Assembly (NCBI GenBank): GCA_947044405.1
Contig: CAMRHE010000028.1
Span: 4,819,501-4,883,500, forward strand
Direction: 5' to 3'
Length of the DNA stretch: 64,000 nucleotides
DNA from: Leptodactylus fallax
Lineage: Eukaryota > Chordata > Amphibia > Anura > Leptodactylidae
Shown: one piece after another, positions 1 to 11,190 of the stretch
Position numbering within the stretch: the stretch's first letter is position 1
Layout: the number at the start of each line of letters is the position of its first letter
The notes under the pieces: generated by a model
The model's input: the letters and a program-made list of their open reading frames with translations, nothing else
Told to the model about the DNA's origin: nothing
Database searches by the model: none
Made by a program: the position numbers and the translations under genes

Positions 1-115
1 GAAATGAATGGAGTGGATTTTGAGGCAAAATCAGTTCCTAATTCCCTCTGTGTGAACATACCCTTATGGTCCAGTGAATACACAGCCCAAAGTTATTATT
101 CCCCACATAACTGCT

Positions 116-334
116 TTAAGGCTACGGCCCACATTGCGGAAACGCAGCTTTTTTTGTTGCAGATTTTGCTGCGTTTTTTTGAGCCAAAGCCAGGAGTGGC
201 TATAAAAGGAATGGGAAATATATAGCAAGCTGTTATACTGCCACCTTCTGGTCGTTCCACTCCTGGCTTTAGCTCAAAAAAACGCAGCAAAATCTGCAAC
301 AAAAAAGCTGTGCAACGTGGGGCTGTAGCCTAAA
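116..334. mobile_element. Foldback MITE, near-complete palindrome
   Basis: Arms of about 80 bp (116-198 and 253-334) are near-perfect reverse complements of each other. The ends read TTAAGGCTACGGCCCAC and its complement. The arms carry the mirrored blocks GTTGCAGATTTTGCTGCG and GCCAGGAGTGG around a short unique centre. No coding capacity. The structure is that of a non-autonomous DNA transposon. Superfamily is not decided because no clean target-site duplication is visible. The element at 29269-29543 has similar ends. Confidence 0.8.
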
Positions 335-503
335 GGGGTTTTCTAGTCCCAAATAGATTTTTCATATTGATAATCTGTCCATACAACAGGTCCTCTGTAT
401 GTGATCTGTAGGGATCCGAAACCAGGACCCCAAACAGATCAGCTGACCTATGGATAGGGCATCAGTATGAAAAATCCTTTTGGAGATGGACAACCCCTTT
501 TAA
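331..503. mobile_element. T2-like MITE, degenerate short copy
   Basis: The left end reads TAAAGGGGTTTTCTAG and the right end GACAACCCCTTTTAA. Inside, GATTTTTCATATTGAT is mirrored by ATCAGTATGAAAAATC. These are the TTAAAGG-type ends of the T2 family. The copy abuts the foldback at 116-334, so its left TTAA is damaged. Confidence 0.6.
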
Positions 504-526
504 GGGGACATCCAACAACAACTTAT

Positions 527-851
527 TTAAAGGGGTACTCCATTACTTACTATTCAAAGGATATGGGATAACTTGCTGATTGGTGGGGTCCCACCACTTG
601 GACCCCCACTGATCTCAACAACAAGAGTGTTTGCACCCAGGTTATGACCAGAGCACCTGGTCGTACAGTGCACGCCGCTACATTCATTTGAATGGTGACT
701 GCCAGAGATAGCCAAATGCTTACTCAGCCATCTCTGGCGGTCCCCATTTAAATGATTGGAGCGTCGCACCCTGGGATCTTGAGGTCAGTGGGGGTTTCAG
801 CGGTGGGACACCCTAGCCTTTAGATAGGTGGTAACTTGAATTCCACCTTAA
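527..851. mobile_element. T2-like MITE
   Basis: Bounded by TTAA at 527-530 (TTAAAGGGGTACTCC) and TTAA at 848-851. The interior has mirrored CCCACTGATCTC and GAGGTCAGTGGG blocks, a degenerate foldback. Right terminus diverged. Confidence 0.5.
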
Positions 852-1275
852 TGGGGTTGTCCAACAAGTCCTGATGACCTGCCCACCAGAGAGGTGATAA
901 ATGTCTGATCACTGGGGGACCACCACTACCCATCAGGAGTCCCCCATTTCAGTGGAGTGATGTCTGCTACCCTGCCATTCAGGGGGGCCTCCCCCTCCTC
1001 CACACAATGGACTCTTCCATCACACACAATCCCCACGCTAAGGAACAAATCCAATGGAAGATGTGAGCGGTTACCCCTAGCAACCAATCAGATTCCAGCT
1101 TCTGGCAGACTGGAAAATGAAAGCAGCGCCTTGATTGGTTACTAGGGCATCCGCTTCAGTCTCCCATGGCCCTGGTATACAGACATGGCCATGTTATATC
1201 CAGCATATGGGCTGATACTGGGGTCGTCCCTGCCCCTGTCTCTATCCAGGGCTCCGATGCCCACGTCTGACTCAC

Positions 1276-1315
1276 CGACATCCTGGTCGAAGGGGTTGGA
1301 GCTGAAGAGCGGCAT
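1276..1315 (-). CDS. STAM2: STAM2 exon 1, coding part (first 13 codons)
   Basis: On the minus strand the ATG at 1315 opens MPLFSSNPFDQDV plus one base of the next codon, followed at once by a consensus splice donor (GTGAGT, read from 1275 down to 1270). The STAM family starts MPLFxxNPFxQDV, which begins the N-terminal VHS domain. STAM proteins pair with HRS as ESCRT-0 on endosomes, bind ubiquitinated cargo and recruit deubiquitinases. The start context is favourable (G at -3). The exon ends in phase 1, consistent with the family continuing with Glu (GAx). The rest of the gene lies left of the window. The peptide alone fits STAM or STAM2; the neighbouring FMNL2 favours STAM2. The 40 coding bases are too few for exact orthology, but motif, donor and promoter context agree. 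Confidence 0.88.
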
Positions 1316-1735
1316 GTCTGGGGAGGGTGAAGGGGGAGACGTCTCCTGGACTGGGCTTCTATCAGACTCTTCCTCGTCCGGCTTCTCCCGTCACAACATC
1401 CAACACAACTGGCTTCCGTGTGCCCGGGGCTGCCCCGTTACCGCCTGACAAATAATAATGTAATCCCTCTGTGCCGCACCGTGTGATCACTTCCCTGACA
1501 GGTCTCAGTTATTATACACATCAAGAACCGTTTTCTAGAAAGCAGTCAGTCAGGATTTATAGAAGTTATTCCTGAGCTTTAGTGACAGGCAGTGCTCGGG
1601 CAGCCCAGTCTGAGGTCCTCAGCAGTAGGAAGGGCAGCGACGCTGTGATGAGGAAAGTCACGTGCATGACGTCATCGGGACGATAGCGCAGAAGTGTGGG
1701 GCGGGGTTGAGGAGGCAGTGACGTCACGCGTTAAA
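1316..1735 (-). promoter_or_regulatory. STAM2: STAM2 5'UTR and TATA-less promoter with twin CREs
   Basis: This stretch is richer in CpG than its surroundings and lies directly upstream of the STAM2 start codon. Visible sites are a CACGTG E-box at 1659-1664, perfect CRE palindromes TGACGTCA at 1667-1674 and 1719-1726, and a GC box (GGGGCGGGG) at 1698-1706. The two CREs are 52 bp apart start to start, with the GC box between them. No TATA box is evident. CREB/ATF, USF/MYC-type and Sp1/KLF factors are the known binders of these motifs; occupancy is inferred. The transcription start cannot be fixed and probably lies between about 1500 and 1700. The 1316-1450 part reads as 5'UTR. Confidence 0.75.
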
Positions 1736-2100
1736 GGAGATGTGTTTCAGGATGAGCGGTGGCCTTGTATTTATTGGGGAGCTGAATTGATTTAACACCC
1801 GAGATATTTGGCAACCATATAAAGCCAGACACTTTATAGGGTATTTCTAAGGGTTTATGGTTAAATAGCTGCATTTTTTTTCTTAATTCTTGAGCTTTTT
1901 TAAAAATTTTTGCATACATTTTTCATAACAGATTAGGTCAACTGTCGTCATGGCCACCACTGCATACCTCACAACTTTCAGAGGATCTTAAGAGGGACAC
2001 AATTTGCACAGCACCGTGGAAAATTTATGTATAATCAGAAACACCTCTAACTCCACCTGTGTCCTCTCTGGCCCCGCCCTAATCCCACCACGTTTTTTGT
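1736..2100. other. Intergenic, no feature seen
   Basis: Upstream flank of the STAM2 promoter. AT-rich with no clear repeat termini, open frame or tandem structure. It leads directly into the minisatellite at about 2105. Confidence 0.5.
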
Positions 2101-2104
2101 GCCC

Positions 2105-2735
2105 CACACAGTATAATGCCCCTCATTGCAGCCATACAATGACCCCCATACTGTGGCCCCCACACAGTAAAAATAATACTCCCCCTATTATGGTTTCCAC
2201 ACAGTATAATGTCACCCCTCATTGTGGACCATACACTATAATGCACACTTATTATGGCTCCCACACAGTATAACGCCCCCTTCATTATGGCCCCTACATT
2301 ATAATGTCCCCTTATTATGGCTCCTGCACTTTAATACACCCCTCATTGTGGCTCCCGCACAGAATTATGCCCTTCATCGTGGCCCCTACACTATAATGCC
2401 TCCCTATTGTGACTCCCACACTATAATGCCCCCATTGTGTCTCCCCACACAGTAAAGATAATGCTGCTCTCATTTAGACCTCCACAGTGTAAATAAATCC
2501 CCCCTCTCATTGTGGCTTCCACACAGTATAACATCCCCCCTCATTGTGGGCCCTACACTATAATGCCCCCTTTATTGTGGCTCCCACACTATAATGCCCC
2601 ATTGTGTCCCCCACATAGTAAAGATAATGCCACCCCATTGTGGCCCCCACACTATAATGCCCCTTTCAGTGTGGCCCCCACACTATAATACCCCTTTCAG
2701 TGTGGCCCCCATACTATAATGCCCCCCACAGTAAC
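2105..2735. repeat. Degenerate ~28-30 bp minisatellite (C-rich)
   Basis: About 20 diverged units alternate a CCCC block, ATTGTGG or ATTATGG, CCCCCACAC and a TATAATG block. Units vary in length and sequence, suggesting an old array. The same motif grammar recurs at 10500-11190, briefly at 16655-16730, and in antisense at about 12045-12125. Open frames on both strands here (2004-2455 region) are repeat translations, not genes. Confidence 0.85.
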
Positions 2736-3707
2736 ATGTCCATGACTTCACTACATTGCCATTGCCAGCTTCTACGCTGCTGGAAGCAGAGATGAGGGCT
2801 GGATGATGAGCTCCAGTCTTCACCATTGTACCCAACAGTATCTACTTCCTCTCCATAAGCTGAAGCTAGGACATACCCCCCGTCACGTGGGACAGCTCCT
2901 GAAATTTGGGGCTGTGCCGCTGAATCTGGGATGTTTGGGAGGTGTGATAGGCCCACGTTCACTCCTTACTGCCACAGCTATTTTTAGTCTACATGTGGTG
3001 TGCTGAGGGTTTTTGTTTTTTATCCCCTTCTTACGAAAAGCACAACTTTTTTTCTTGTTTAGTTGATGTCACAGTTTCAGGGTTTGTGTTTTTTGGGATA
3101 AGCTGCATTTTTCAATGGCACTTTGGGTTAGTACAATCAGGATAATACCAACGTTTTACACTTGAAAAATCTTTAGTTTTGTGTCTCCATATTTGGGGAG
3201 TCATAACTTATATTATTTTTTAGTTGAAGGCCTTTTTTGTGACAAACTGTATTTTTCATTGGTACCATTTTGGGGTGTGTCACTTTTTGATCACTTTTTT
3301 TTAAATTGTTTTGGAGGTGAAATGTACATTGTGTATTGTTTGTATCCTATGGAGATGATAAATGACGTGTATATAGAGGAGGCCATTTATTGCTCTGCCA
3401 TGGTAGGGGGTTTGGCGATGGGTACATCTATAAATCATTTCCATGCTGCGATCAGCGCTGGCCATGGCATCTAAGGGGTTATACAAACATGATTGGAATT
3501 GTCTCCCGGCCATTATACTGGGAGTCCTGGGGTCAGTCACAGTCGGGCTCCCTTGCAATCACATTGACATACATGTTGACCATTTTGCAGGTACACCTTC
3601 CCATTATGTGAATCGCATGTGAGAAGTGGTTAATACTCCATGTTTACGCTTGTTTTTGCTTCCTTTTTACTCATTTATTAAATCTGAAAAGTGAGCGCGA
3701 TCTACCA
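2736..3707. repeat. Intergenic with an AT-rich dispersed repeat
   Basis: From about 2990 to 3640 the T-rich text (for example TTTTCATTGGTACCATTTTG, then CACTTTTTGATCAC and GGCATCTAAGGGGTTA) resembles an old interspersed repeat I recognise from frog sequence. The stretch at 32430-32870 appears to be a related copy on the other strand (AAAGTACAACTGACCCC). 2736-2990 shows nothing distinctive. Small open frames are not supported. Confidence 0.45.
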
Positions 3708-3709
3708 GG

Positions 3710-4427
3710 AGTTAAAGGGGTATTCTCAGTTGCCCTACAAATCCGCGGAGATCGGATTGCCCACCATGCACTGCTCCATTCATTTCAATAGGAGTGCAGG
3801 AGATAGACAAACACTTTTGCACATCAGCCATCTCTGGCACTGCCGGAAATTAATGGAGAGGTGCACGTGCCGACCCAACCAGCGCTCCATTTAGAACGGG
3901 GAACAAAGCTCCCCCTTCTTCCAATCAATGGGTGTCCAATTATGCATGGACAGGTCCGCCAGAACAGCAGCTGCCAAAAATATCACCCTTCCTCCAAATT
4001 CAAAGATGGTTGAGCAGGGGACTCCTCTGTGTGGCGCCCATACATCTGGACAAGGGGCCTGTACGCCCATCTATATAGAGATTATGTAATACTTCTGCTT
4101 AGTGACGGGAAGCTGTTTTTGTTTTGTACCCCCAGATGTGTTGACTGGTTTCTAAAGCCCCATCTGGGCATCCTGAGTTCACAGAAAGTGGACCTTCATT
4201 TTTTCTCAAGTAGTCCAAGCAGAGAACAGCTGCAGACAGGAGGTCCTGGAGGACCCAATCCCTTTGTGATTGACATGTATAGCCTGATCATTTCATTGTC
4301 ATACTTTACTTGCCCTGTGGGGGCACTGCAAGGAAACTGAACACTTACTGCCAGGATTTTTCACGCATCACCATGGGTTTCAGGAGAAGGACAACCTGGA
4401 ATCCGCTTATTTCCAAATGACCCTTCT
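3710..4427. other. Intergenic with a T2-like terminus
   Basis: TTAAAGGGGTATTCTCAG near 3712 is a T2-type end. Its partner end is not clear, so this is a truncated or diverged copy running to about 3930. The remainder to 4427 shows no recognisable gene or repeat boundary. Confidence 0.45.
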
Positions 4428-4776
4428 TTAAAAGGGTTTCCAGGTCTTACTGATTAATGACTGTTCAATAAGATAAGTCATCCATTGAAGATCAATGGGG
4501 GTCTGACACCCAGGATCCAGTGGATCAACTGTTTAAAGCGGCAGCAGTGATCCCTGAGCAACTCTTCCGCTTCCTATTCAAGCGAATTGGCTAAACTGCA
4601 ATACCAAGCACAGCCACTATACAATATACAGTGGTCTGTAACAAAGAGATTGCAGCACTTACCCAACCTCTGCTGCCTCTTCAGAAAGCTGGTCAGTAGG
4701 GGTCCTTGCCGAATTTCAGTTTATGACTTGTCCTAAGGATAGGTAATCAATTGTTAACCCTGAAAAACCCCTTTAA
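4428..4776. mobile_element. T2-like MITE with TTAA ends
   Basis: TTAA at 4428-4431 leads into AAGGGTTTCCAGG, and CTGAAAAACCCC runs into TTAA at 4773-4776, giving a 349-bp element with complementary ends. The right arm contains GTCCTAAGGATAGG. The elements at 331-503 and 40731-41121 share the plan. Confidence 0.65.
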
Positions 4777-4989
4777 TATCAGCAAAATAAAGGATTGTCC
4801 AACGGGGAGATCTCCTGTAAAGAGAAAGAACATCATAGAGGGTTCAACTGGAGGTTGACCAGCATAATGAAGATGTTGTGGTGTTCCTGAGAGAACTCAA
4901 CCTCTTCCTTGGCTACACATTTATCTGTACAGCTTATCCCATTAGGCCCCACCACTCACGTATGGATGGTTTTACCTAGGAACAGACCA

Positions 4990-5930
4990 GAAATGTCATA
5001 AAGGGGGTTGCTGGAGTGGACCACCACCTCTCCAACTGGATCCTAGACTACCTCACAAATCGACCTTAATACGTGAGAGCCCGAGACTGTGTGTCAGGTA
5101 CCGTGATCTGTAATACGGGGGCACCTCAGGGTACGGTTCTCGCCCCTTTCCTCTTCACACTGTACACTGCAGATTTTAGGTGCAACTCATCCAGCTGCTA
5201 CCTACAGAAGTATTCTGACGACTCTGTAATAGTAGGCCTCATCACAGACGATGATGACAGGGAGTACAGAGAACTGAACCGGGATTTTGTGGACTGGTGC
5301 CACCGGAACCACCTGAAGATTAACGCGGGGAAGACCAAGGAGATGGTGGTGGACTTCCGCAAAGGCAGATGCCCTCCAAATCCAGTGGACATCCTGGGGA
5401 CGGGCATCGAGATTGTGAACACCTATAAGTACCTGGGTTTGCTCCTTAATAATAAGCTGGACTGGGCAGATCATATGGAGGCCCTGTACAGGAAGGGCCA
5501 CAGCAGGCTCTACCTGCTTAGGAAGCTGAGAGCCTTTGGAATCCGGGGGGCGCTTCTTAGGACTTTCTTCAACTCGGTAGTGGCATCAGCCATCTTCTTT
5601 GGAGTGGCCTGCTGGGGGAGCAGTATATCAACCAGGGACAGAAATAAACTTGACAAGCTGATTAGAAGGGCCAGCTCTGTCCTGGGGAGCCCACTGGACC
5701 CAGTGCAGGTGGTGGGTGACAGAAGGATACTGTCCGTGGTGAGCTCCATGCGGAAGAAGAAGTCCCATCCCATGCATGAGACTGTGATCACGCTGGGCAG
5801 TACTGTCAGTGACCGACTGCTCCACCCTAGGTGTGAGAAGGAGCGCTATCGGAAGTCTTTCCTCCCCACCGTGGTTAGGCTGTACAACCAACACCGACCT
5901 AAGCGGAGATCATTACACACAGAGAACTGA
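4990..5930 (+). pseudogene. L2-like LINE reverse transcriptase, 5'-truncated
   Basis: The frame from 5073 encodes 285 residues of the C-terminal half of a non-LTR reverse transcriptase. It has TGAPQGTVLAPFLF (fingers/palm motif), then YSDD at residues 47-50 (the catalytic YADD/FADD box, here Ser for Ala), LKINAGKTKEMVVDF, and the thumb region with YKYLGLLLNNKLDW. The frame extends upstream as DHHLSNWILDYLTNRP but is cut by TAA at 5067-5069, where the family usually has Gln. The endonuclease and first RT motifs are missing, so this is a classic 5'-truncated dead insertion. The protein style fits the L2 clade of the CR1/L2 group. Nothing suggests a host function. Confidence 0.85.
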
Positions 5931-6141
5931 AATATCTCTCTGCCTGTTAAATCCCCCCCCCCTCCTCTGCTACGTCCTATCTGTCTGTCTGCTATTAATG
6001 TAATGCCTCTCACCTTGGAACATTCCTGTACATGTTGTATTTGTATTTGTATCTGCTTATCTTATCTTATCTTTGCTGCTGTAACACACTGAATTTCCCC
6101 ATTGTGGGACTATTAAAGGACTATTATTATTATTATTATTA
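5931..6141 (+). mobile_element. 3'UTR and ATT tail of the L2-like LINE
   Basis: After the RT stop codon the text runs through a pyrimidine-rich 3'UTR to GGACTATTAAAGGACTATT and ends in (ATT)n at about 6119-6140. A short 3' simple-repeat tail is usual for L2/CR1 elements and marks the insertion end. Confidence 0.75.
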
Positions 6142-6332
6142 GGTTACATAGATAAAAGAAGCAATAACTCACCAATCTTTCACCTCTTCCAGGTCCTGGT
6201 CACTGGTCTCCACTTATTGGTCCCCCTTGACGAACAGGACATGCATCACTGAAGGATCACTGCTGAGGCCAATGAGTAACTGAGCAGTCACTTCCTGTGT
6301 GTGGAAAGGGACCAGGAAGCGTCGGTGTGAAA
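6142..6332. other. Intergenic flank next to CTCF motif cluster
   Basis: Not obviously repetitive, no coding frame of interest. It connects the LINE tail to the CTCF-like motifs that follow. Confidence 0.4.
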
Positions 6333-6346
6333 CCAGTAGGGGGCGC
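6333..6346 (+). promoter_or_regulatory. CTCF consensus motif, forward
   Basis: CCAGTAGGGGGCGC matches the CTCF core consensus CCASYAGRKGGCRS at all 14 positions. A weaker core (CACAGGGGGCGC, ending at 6492) lies between this site and the reverse site at 6519. Binding is inferred from motif only. Confidence 0.6.
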
Positions 6347-6518
6347 TGCTTCAACTCCAGGTGAGTTAGCTGTGCAGTTTGGCGGGCCCTGCCTGCCAAC
6401 CCATAATATCTAACATATCCAACACCTAACATTTCTTGTTGCAGTATGGTTGCCTTGCCTAAATGCAACCCTGACCTGGACACAGGGGGCGCTGCTTAAC
6501 TTGGCCAGAGCTGAGGCA

Positions 6519-6532
6519 GCGCCACCTACTGG
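6519..6532 (-). promoter_or_regulatory. CTCF consensus motif, reverse
   Basis: Read on the minus strand this is CCAGTAGGTGGCGC, again a full match to CCASYAGRKGGCRS. It faces the forward motif at 6333-6346, so the pair is convergent with 172 bp between them. Confidence 0.6.
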
Positions 6533-7880
6533 ATCCATGCCAGGAAGAACCTACTTCTAACCACTCCATTCTAGCATCTACCCTCCCACTATGTTTTGTT
6601 GTCAATTCCAGCACAGCATCACATGGGAAGCTCCAGCCAGTACTATCTTTGCCTGCTGGGTGTACACTCTGATAACTCTCACCTCTATATATTCCCCTAA
6701 ATAAGCCAAGAGGCCAGAAGTAAATAAAGAACAGGTGAGAAACTGAGAGATGGAATACCGTAATGGAAACTTTAATTTGGGGGGAGTGTCCCTTTAAGGA
6801 AATGCAGATTACCTCTAATCTGGGATTACATGCTTGCCCAAATTTTATTGCTTTCTATTGCTAGATATATCATATCTTATTCTTTACATAAATTCTTTGT
6901 TTTGGCAGAAAAAAATCCTTCGTTATTCATTTTATGAGAAAAATCAATCACTAGTCTGCTCGGTAAATTCTCGCAGCGTTTATCTTCTGTATTTTTTCCC
7001 CGCTAGGACATAAATAAGCGTTTTTCTTGTTGGTATTCCATCTTTGTCTCTCGGGAGTCGGAGAACAGATTCCTCCTGTTTTGGAACATTGCCTTAAACC
7101 TGATAGATTAGTGTTCTTAAAATGTTCCCACTCAGGATGGGGGCGCAACATCTCTGCCGTAATTCATATCAGGCTGACAAAGTCCTGCGCACGTCTTCAG
7201 TAAATGGAAGAAATATCAGCTCAGTGAAAAGTGAAGAGCTTCAATATCTCTATTATTTTCCTGCCGGTTCATTGGGAACCTGTCAGCAGAATTAAAATGA
7301 CTGCCCAGAGGGATGGCGGCTTTAGATACGTCAGGGTTGAAAAGCTGGTGACAGTCCTGGCAATGGACACCATTAGAGATGGACGAATAGACTCATATTC
7401 TACACTATGTTTTAAGCCATTTTAAGGTGTGGTTCCTACCGAACTTGTTCATCCCGAAACAAATCTAGGACCCGAGCCGCCCGAACCTGAACCGAATCCT
7501 GAGAGGTCCACCAATCCCTAGATGCCTTAGTGACCTCCAGATTATAATTTCCCTCCAGTGGAAGGAACATTCCCTTGAGACGCCCCTTTCACTGTACTTT
7601 AAGTAGGAATCAGTACACACTAGTCAAATAATGGGCAAATTTCTATAGATATGCCTCATAGCATGAACCAGTAGATTTCACTGCCTAGGGTGGGCATTTC
7701 TTTAACCAGTGCAATGATTCAGTGTGCCCCTCCATACACACAACTAACCTTTAACTAAATCCCCCCCCATAAAATGTAAAATCCATACTACTAAATCAAA
7801 TACAAACAGTACCGCTATACTACATACAAACATAGTACCGTTATACCACACACATATATTGCTGCTATATAATACACAAA
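6533..7880. other. Intergenic, mostly unique-looking
   Basis: No gene-like frame, tandem array or clear MITE boundary. 6770-6800 has a T2-like right-end fragment (GTCCCTTTAA). 6900-7440 appears single copy within the window. Confidence 0.4.
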
Positions 7881-7882
7881 TA

Positions 7883-8816
<934 letters not shown>

Positions 8817-8818
8817 TA

Positions 8819-9412
8819 TATGCACAGAGACATTACACACACACACACACACATACTGTATATTCATACCCCTTATACACATAAGCCACACATATATTCA
8901 TAGAAATTACACATGCATATAACAGACACATAGTTACACACATTAAATGTAAATATATATAGTTATACACATACTCACCTTTCCTGGAGAGCTGTCACAT
9001 CCTATAAAGTGTCAAGGTGAACAGAAGTCAAAACTTCTCTCCTGACACCCTTCCTCCTCCATCGCCTATCCATCAGGACAGAGCTATTACCTGGATCAAG
9101 TTATAACAGCTGATAAGTAGGTCTGGCTTCTGTAACATAAAGCAAAACTGTCAGGAGAGGGAGGGGAAGGAAGAACAACATCCAGCACACCCCGTCTACC
9201 AAACTGTACCTTGCAGAAGCCTACCTACCCCCCTTAACTACTTCCTTGAAATTTCGGTTACGCTAGCTTCCCACTAGCATTGTGGTCTCCGCAGGGTGTC
9301 CAATGTTTTCAAACTGTCCGGCAACTTTCGGCAACAGAATCTGGCACAGATGTGAACCTAGCCTTAGCTTCCTCAAAGGATTGCGACCACTGTTTCTTTA
9401 TAGGTTTGTGTT
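8819..9412. other. Intergenic with (CA)n microsatellite
   Basis: An (AC)n run at about 8835-8853 follows the transposon. The rest is unremarkable and shows no coding signal. Confidence 0.5.
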
Positions 9413-9664
9413 TGCGAGTACATGCACTTGATCAGGATTTACATGCAGAAAATCGAAATCCACCTATATTCAGGCTGAAATCTGGATTTTGACTTGCAGA
9501 TTTTGAAGCCATATTTTTTAAAACCCCCACCCAAAAAAAAGAGATGTGCATGCTGCACCCACAGAAAGGATCTGAACCATGTATAAGAAATAGAAATTTT
9601 CATTGACGTTAATGCTAATGGATTACCGTGTAGATTTTCCGCATGTAGTCCTGATTGTGTGCAC
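9413..9664. mobile_element. Foldback MITE
   Basis: GATCAGGATTTACATGCAG followed by AAAATCGAAATCCAC on the left is mirrored on the right by GTGTAGATTTTCC and GCATGTAGTCCTGATTG. The arms enclose a diverged centre. No coding capacity; boundaries approximate. Confidence 0.6.
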
Positions 9665-10499
9665 GTCCCCATACCGATCATCAGATTTTATCTCTTCATT
9701 GCAACTTTCCATTGAGTTCCAGATCCCTCCAAGTGATCGCTTTCTGTTTCTGTAATTCCCATAACCCCATTTATGTCACTTAACACGAGGTCAATTTCCT
9801 CCATTGATTTTACCGATCAGACTTTTATGTTGTAAAAGCCATTTTTGGGACAACTTCCTTAACTTTTCTACATTTTCATCCTTATTAGACTAAAACCCCA
9901 TCCATCAGCCGCCATTCACTGCAGCCAGTATGCGGATCCCCTTCCAGCTCTCGGAGAACATGGCTTCCAGATGGCTCTCGCACTTTGATAAATTGGGTGC
10001 GTCTTGACAATTTCAGTTTGGAAATTGAGCAACTTTAATCCATGAAAAGAAACAGAGGGAAACGGAGAAGGTACATTAGATTTCGAAGAAAAAATAGTTT
10101 TGTCATTGTTTATTTCTAATTCTTCAACTTCTAGCAGATGATGGGATATAATAAGATTAGGAGTGCGGCGCAGACACAGAATAACACCAGCTGCTGCACC
10201 AGCCATAATTGGACGACTTTTCCTACAGTACAAACTAGTTCTGATGTGTTCATTAAAACTTGTGCGGGGGAGGGAAAGGAATCAGAAAAGGTCACAACCT
10301 GCTAAATTACCCGTCATTAACCAGCGGATGACAGATACATCTAATAATAATACAAGTCATACATGCAAAGCCGCCATTTAAGGGGGAAGACACATGTTGA
10401 GACATCCAGGGGCGGGTTTTGCCATTGCTACCCCCCCCCCAATCAAAATTTTTAGGTCACTGCCCCTTTAGTGGAACTGCCCACCCATTTGCGAGTCAA
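9665..10499. other. Intergenic, no repeat recognised
   Basis: Single-copy-looking sequence without tandem or foldback structure. A C-run at about 10431-10440 marks the approach to the second minisatellite. Frames at 9916-10381 on both strands lack any recognisable domain. Confidence 0.4.
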
Positions 10500-11190
10500 A
10501 ATACCTCATTATTGGCCCCTATGCAGTATAATGCCCCTTTTATTGGCCCACAGTATATTTCCCCTTTATTGGCCCCCACGAGGTATATTTCCACCTCTAC
10601 TGGCCCACACACAGCATATTGCCACTTTAACTAGCGTCCACAGTATACTGCGCCCTTTTATGGTCCCCACATAATATAACATCCCCTACATTGGCCCCCA
10701 CAATATATTGCCCCCTTTAAAACAGTTGTGCAGGACTTCAAAAACATGGCTGCTTTCTTCTTCTCAGGAAGTGACATCATGTCCGTTGGTCACATGGCCA
10801 TGTTGCAGCTCAGCCCCATTAATTTTAATGGGAAGGAAATGTGGCAATGCCATGTGACCAATGGACATGATGTCACTTCCTGAGAAGAAGAAAGAAGCCA
10901 TGTTTTCGAGTCCTGCACAACCCCTTTAACTGGCCTACACACAGTATATTGCCCCCTTATCTGGTCCCCACACAGTACATTGCCCCATTTCTTGGCCTCC
11001 ACATGGTACATTTCCCCCTATAATGGCCTTCACATGGTGCTTTTCCCCTTTCATGGCCCCCCACACAGTATAACTCCGCCTTTTATGTCTCCCATACTTT
11101 ATTTTGCCCCATTTTATGGCCGCCACAACAGTATAACGCTGCCTGTGATGGCCGGTACACTGTACATTGCCCCCTTTTATAGCCCTCACA
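10500..11190. repeat. Second copy of the ~30 bp C-rich minisatellite, interrupted
   Basis: Diverged units read TATTGGCCCCCAC, AGTATATTGCC and CCCTTTTAT, the same grammar as at 2105-2735. The array is split by the MITE at 10717-10929 and resumes as CTGGCCTACACACAG. Overlapping frames on both strands are repeat translations. Confidence 0.8.
10717..10929. mobile_element. T2-type MITE inserted inside the minisatellite
   Basis: TTAA at 10717-10720 and at 10926-10929 bound a 213-bp foldback. The arms run AACAGTTGTGCAGGACT, then CTTCTTCTCAGGAAGTGACA with TCATGTCC, mirrored on the other side, around a 60-bp centre. Minisatellite units continue on both sides, so the insertion postdates the array. A related fragment sits at about 42131-42240. 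Confidence 0.85.

Larger units (their letters stand above)
1..1275 (-). other. STAM2: STAM2 intron 1, 5' part
   Basis: This is the intron downstream of the STAM2 exon 1 donor, transcribed toward position 1. No second exon (the VHS continuation expected after QDV) is visible in any frame. It holds the foldback element at 116-334, T2-like fragments at 331-503 and 527-851, and another terminus of the same type starting near 848 (TTAATGGGGTTGTCC). The small open frames are repeat or chance frames. Confidence 0.75.

Noticed and set aside
1185..1448. 87-residue plus-strand frame at the STAM2 exon
   Set aside because: It is the antisense of STAM2 exon 1 and its 5'UTR.
5198..5894. Several minus-strand frames across the LINE
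   Set aside because: Antisense shadows of the reverse transcriptase frame.
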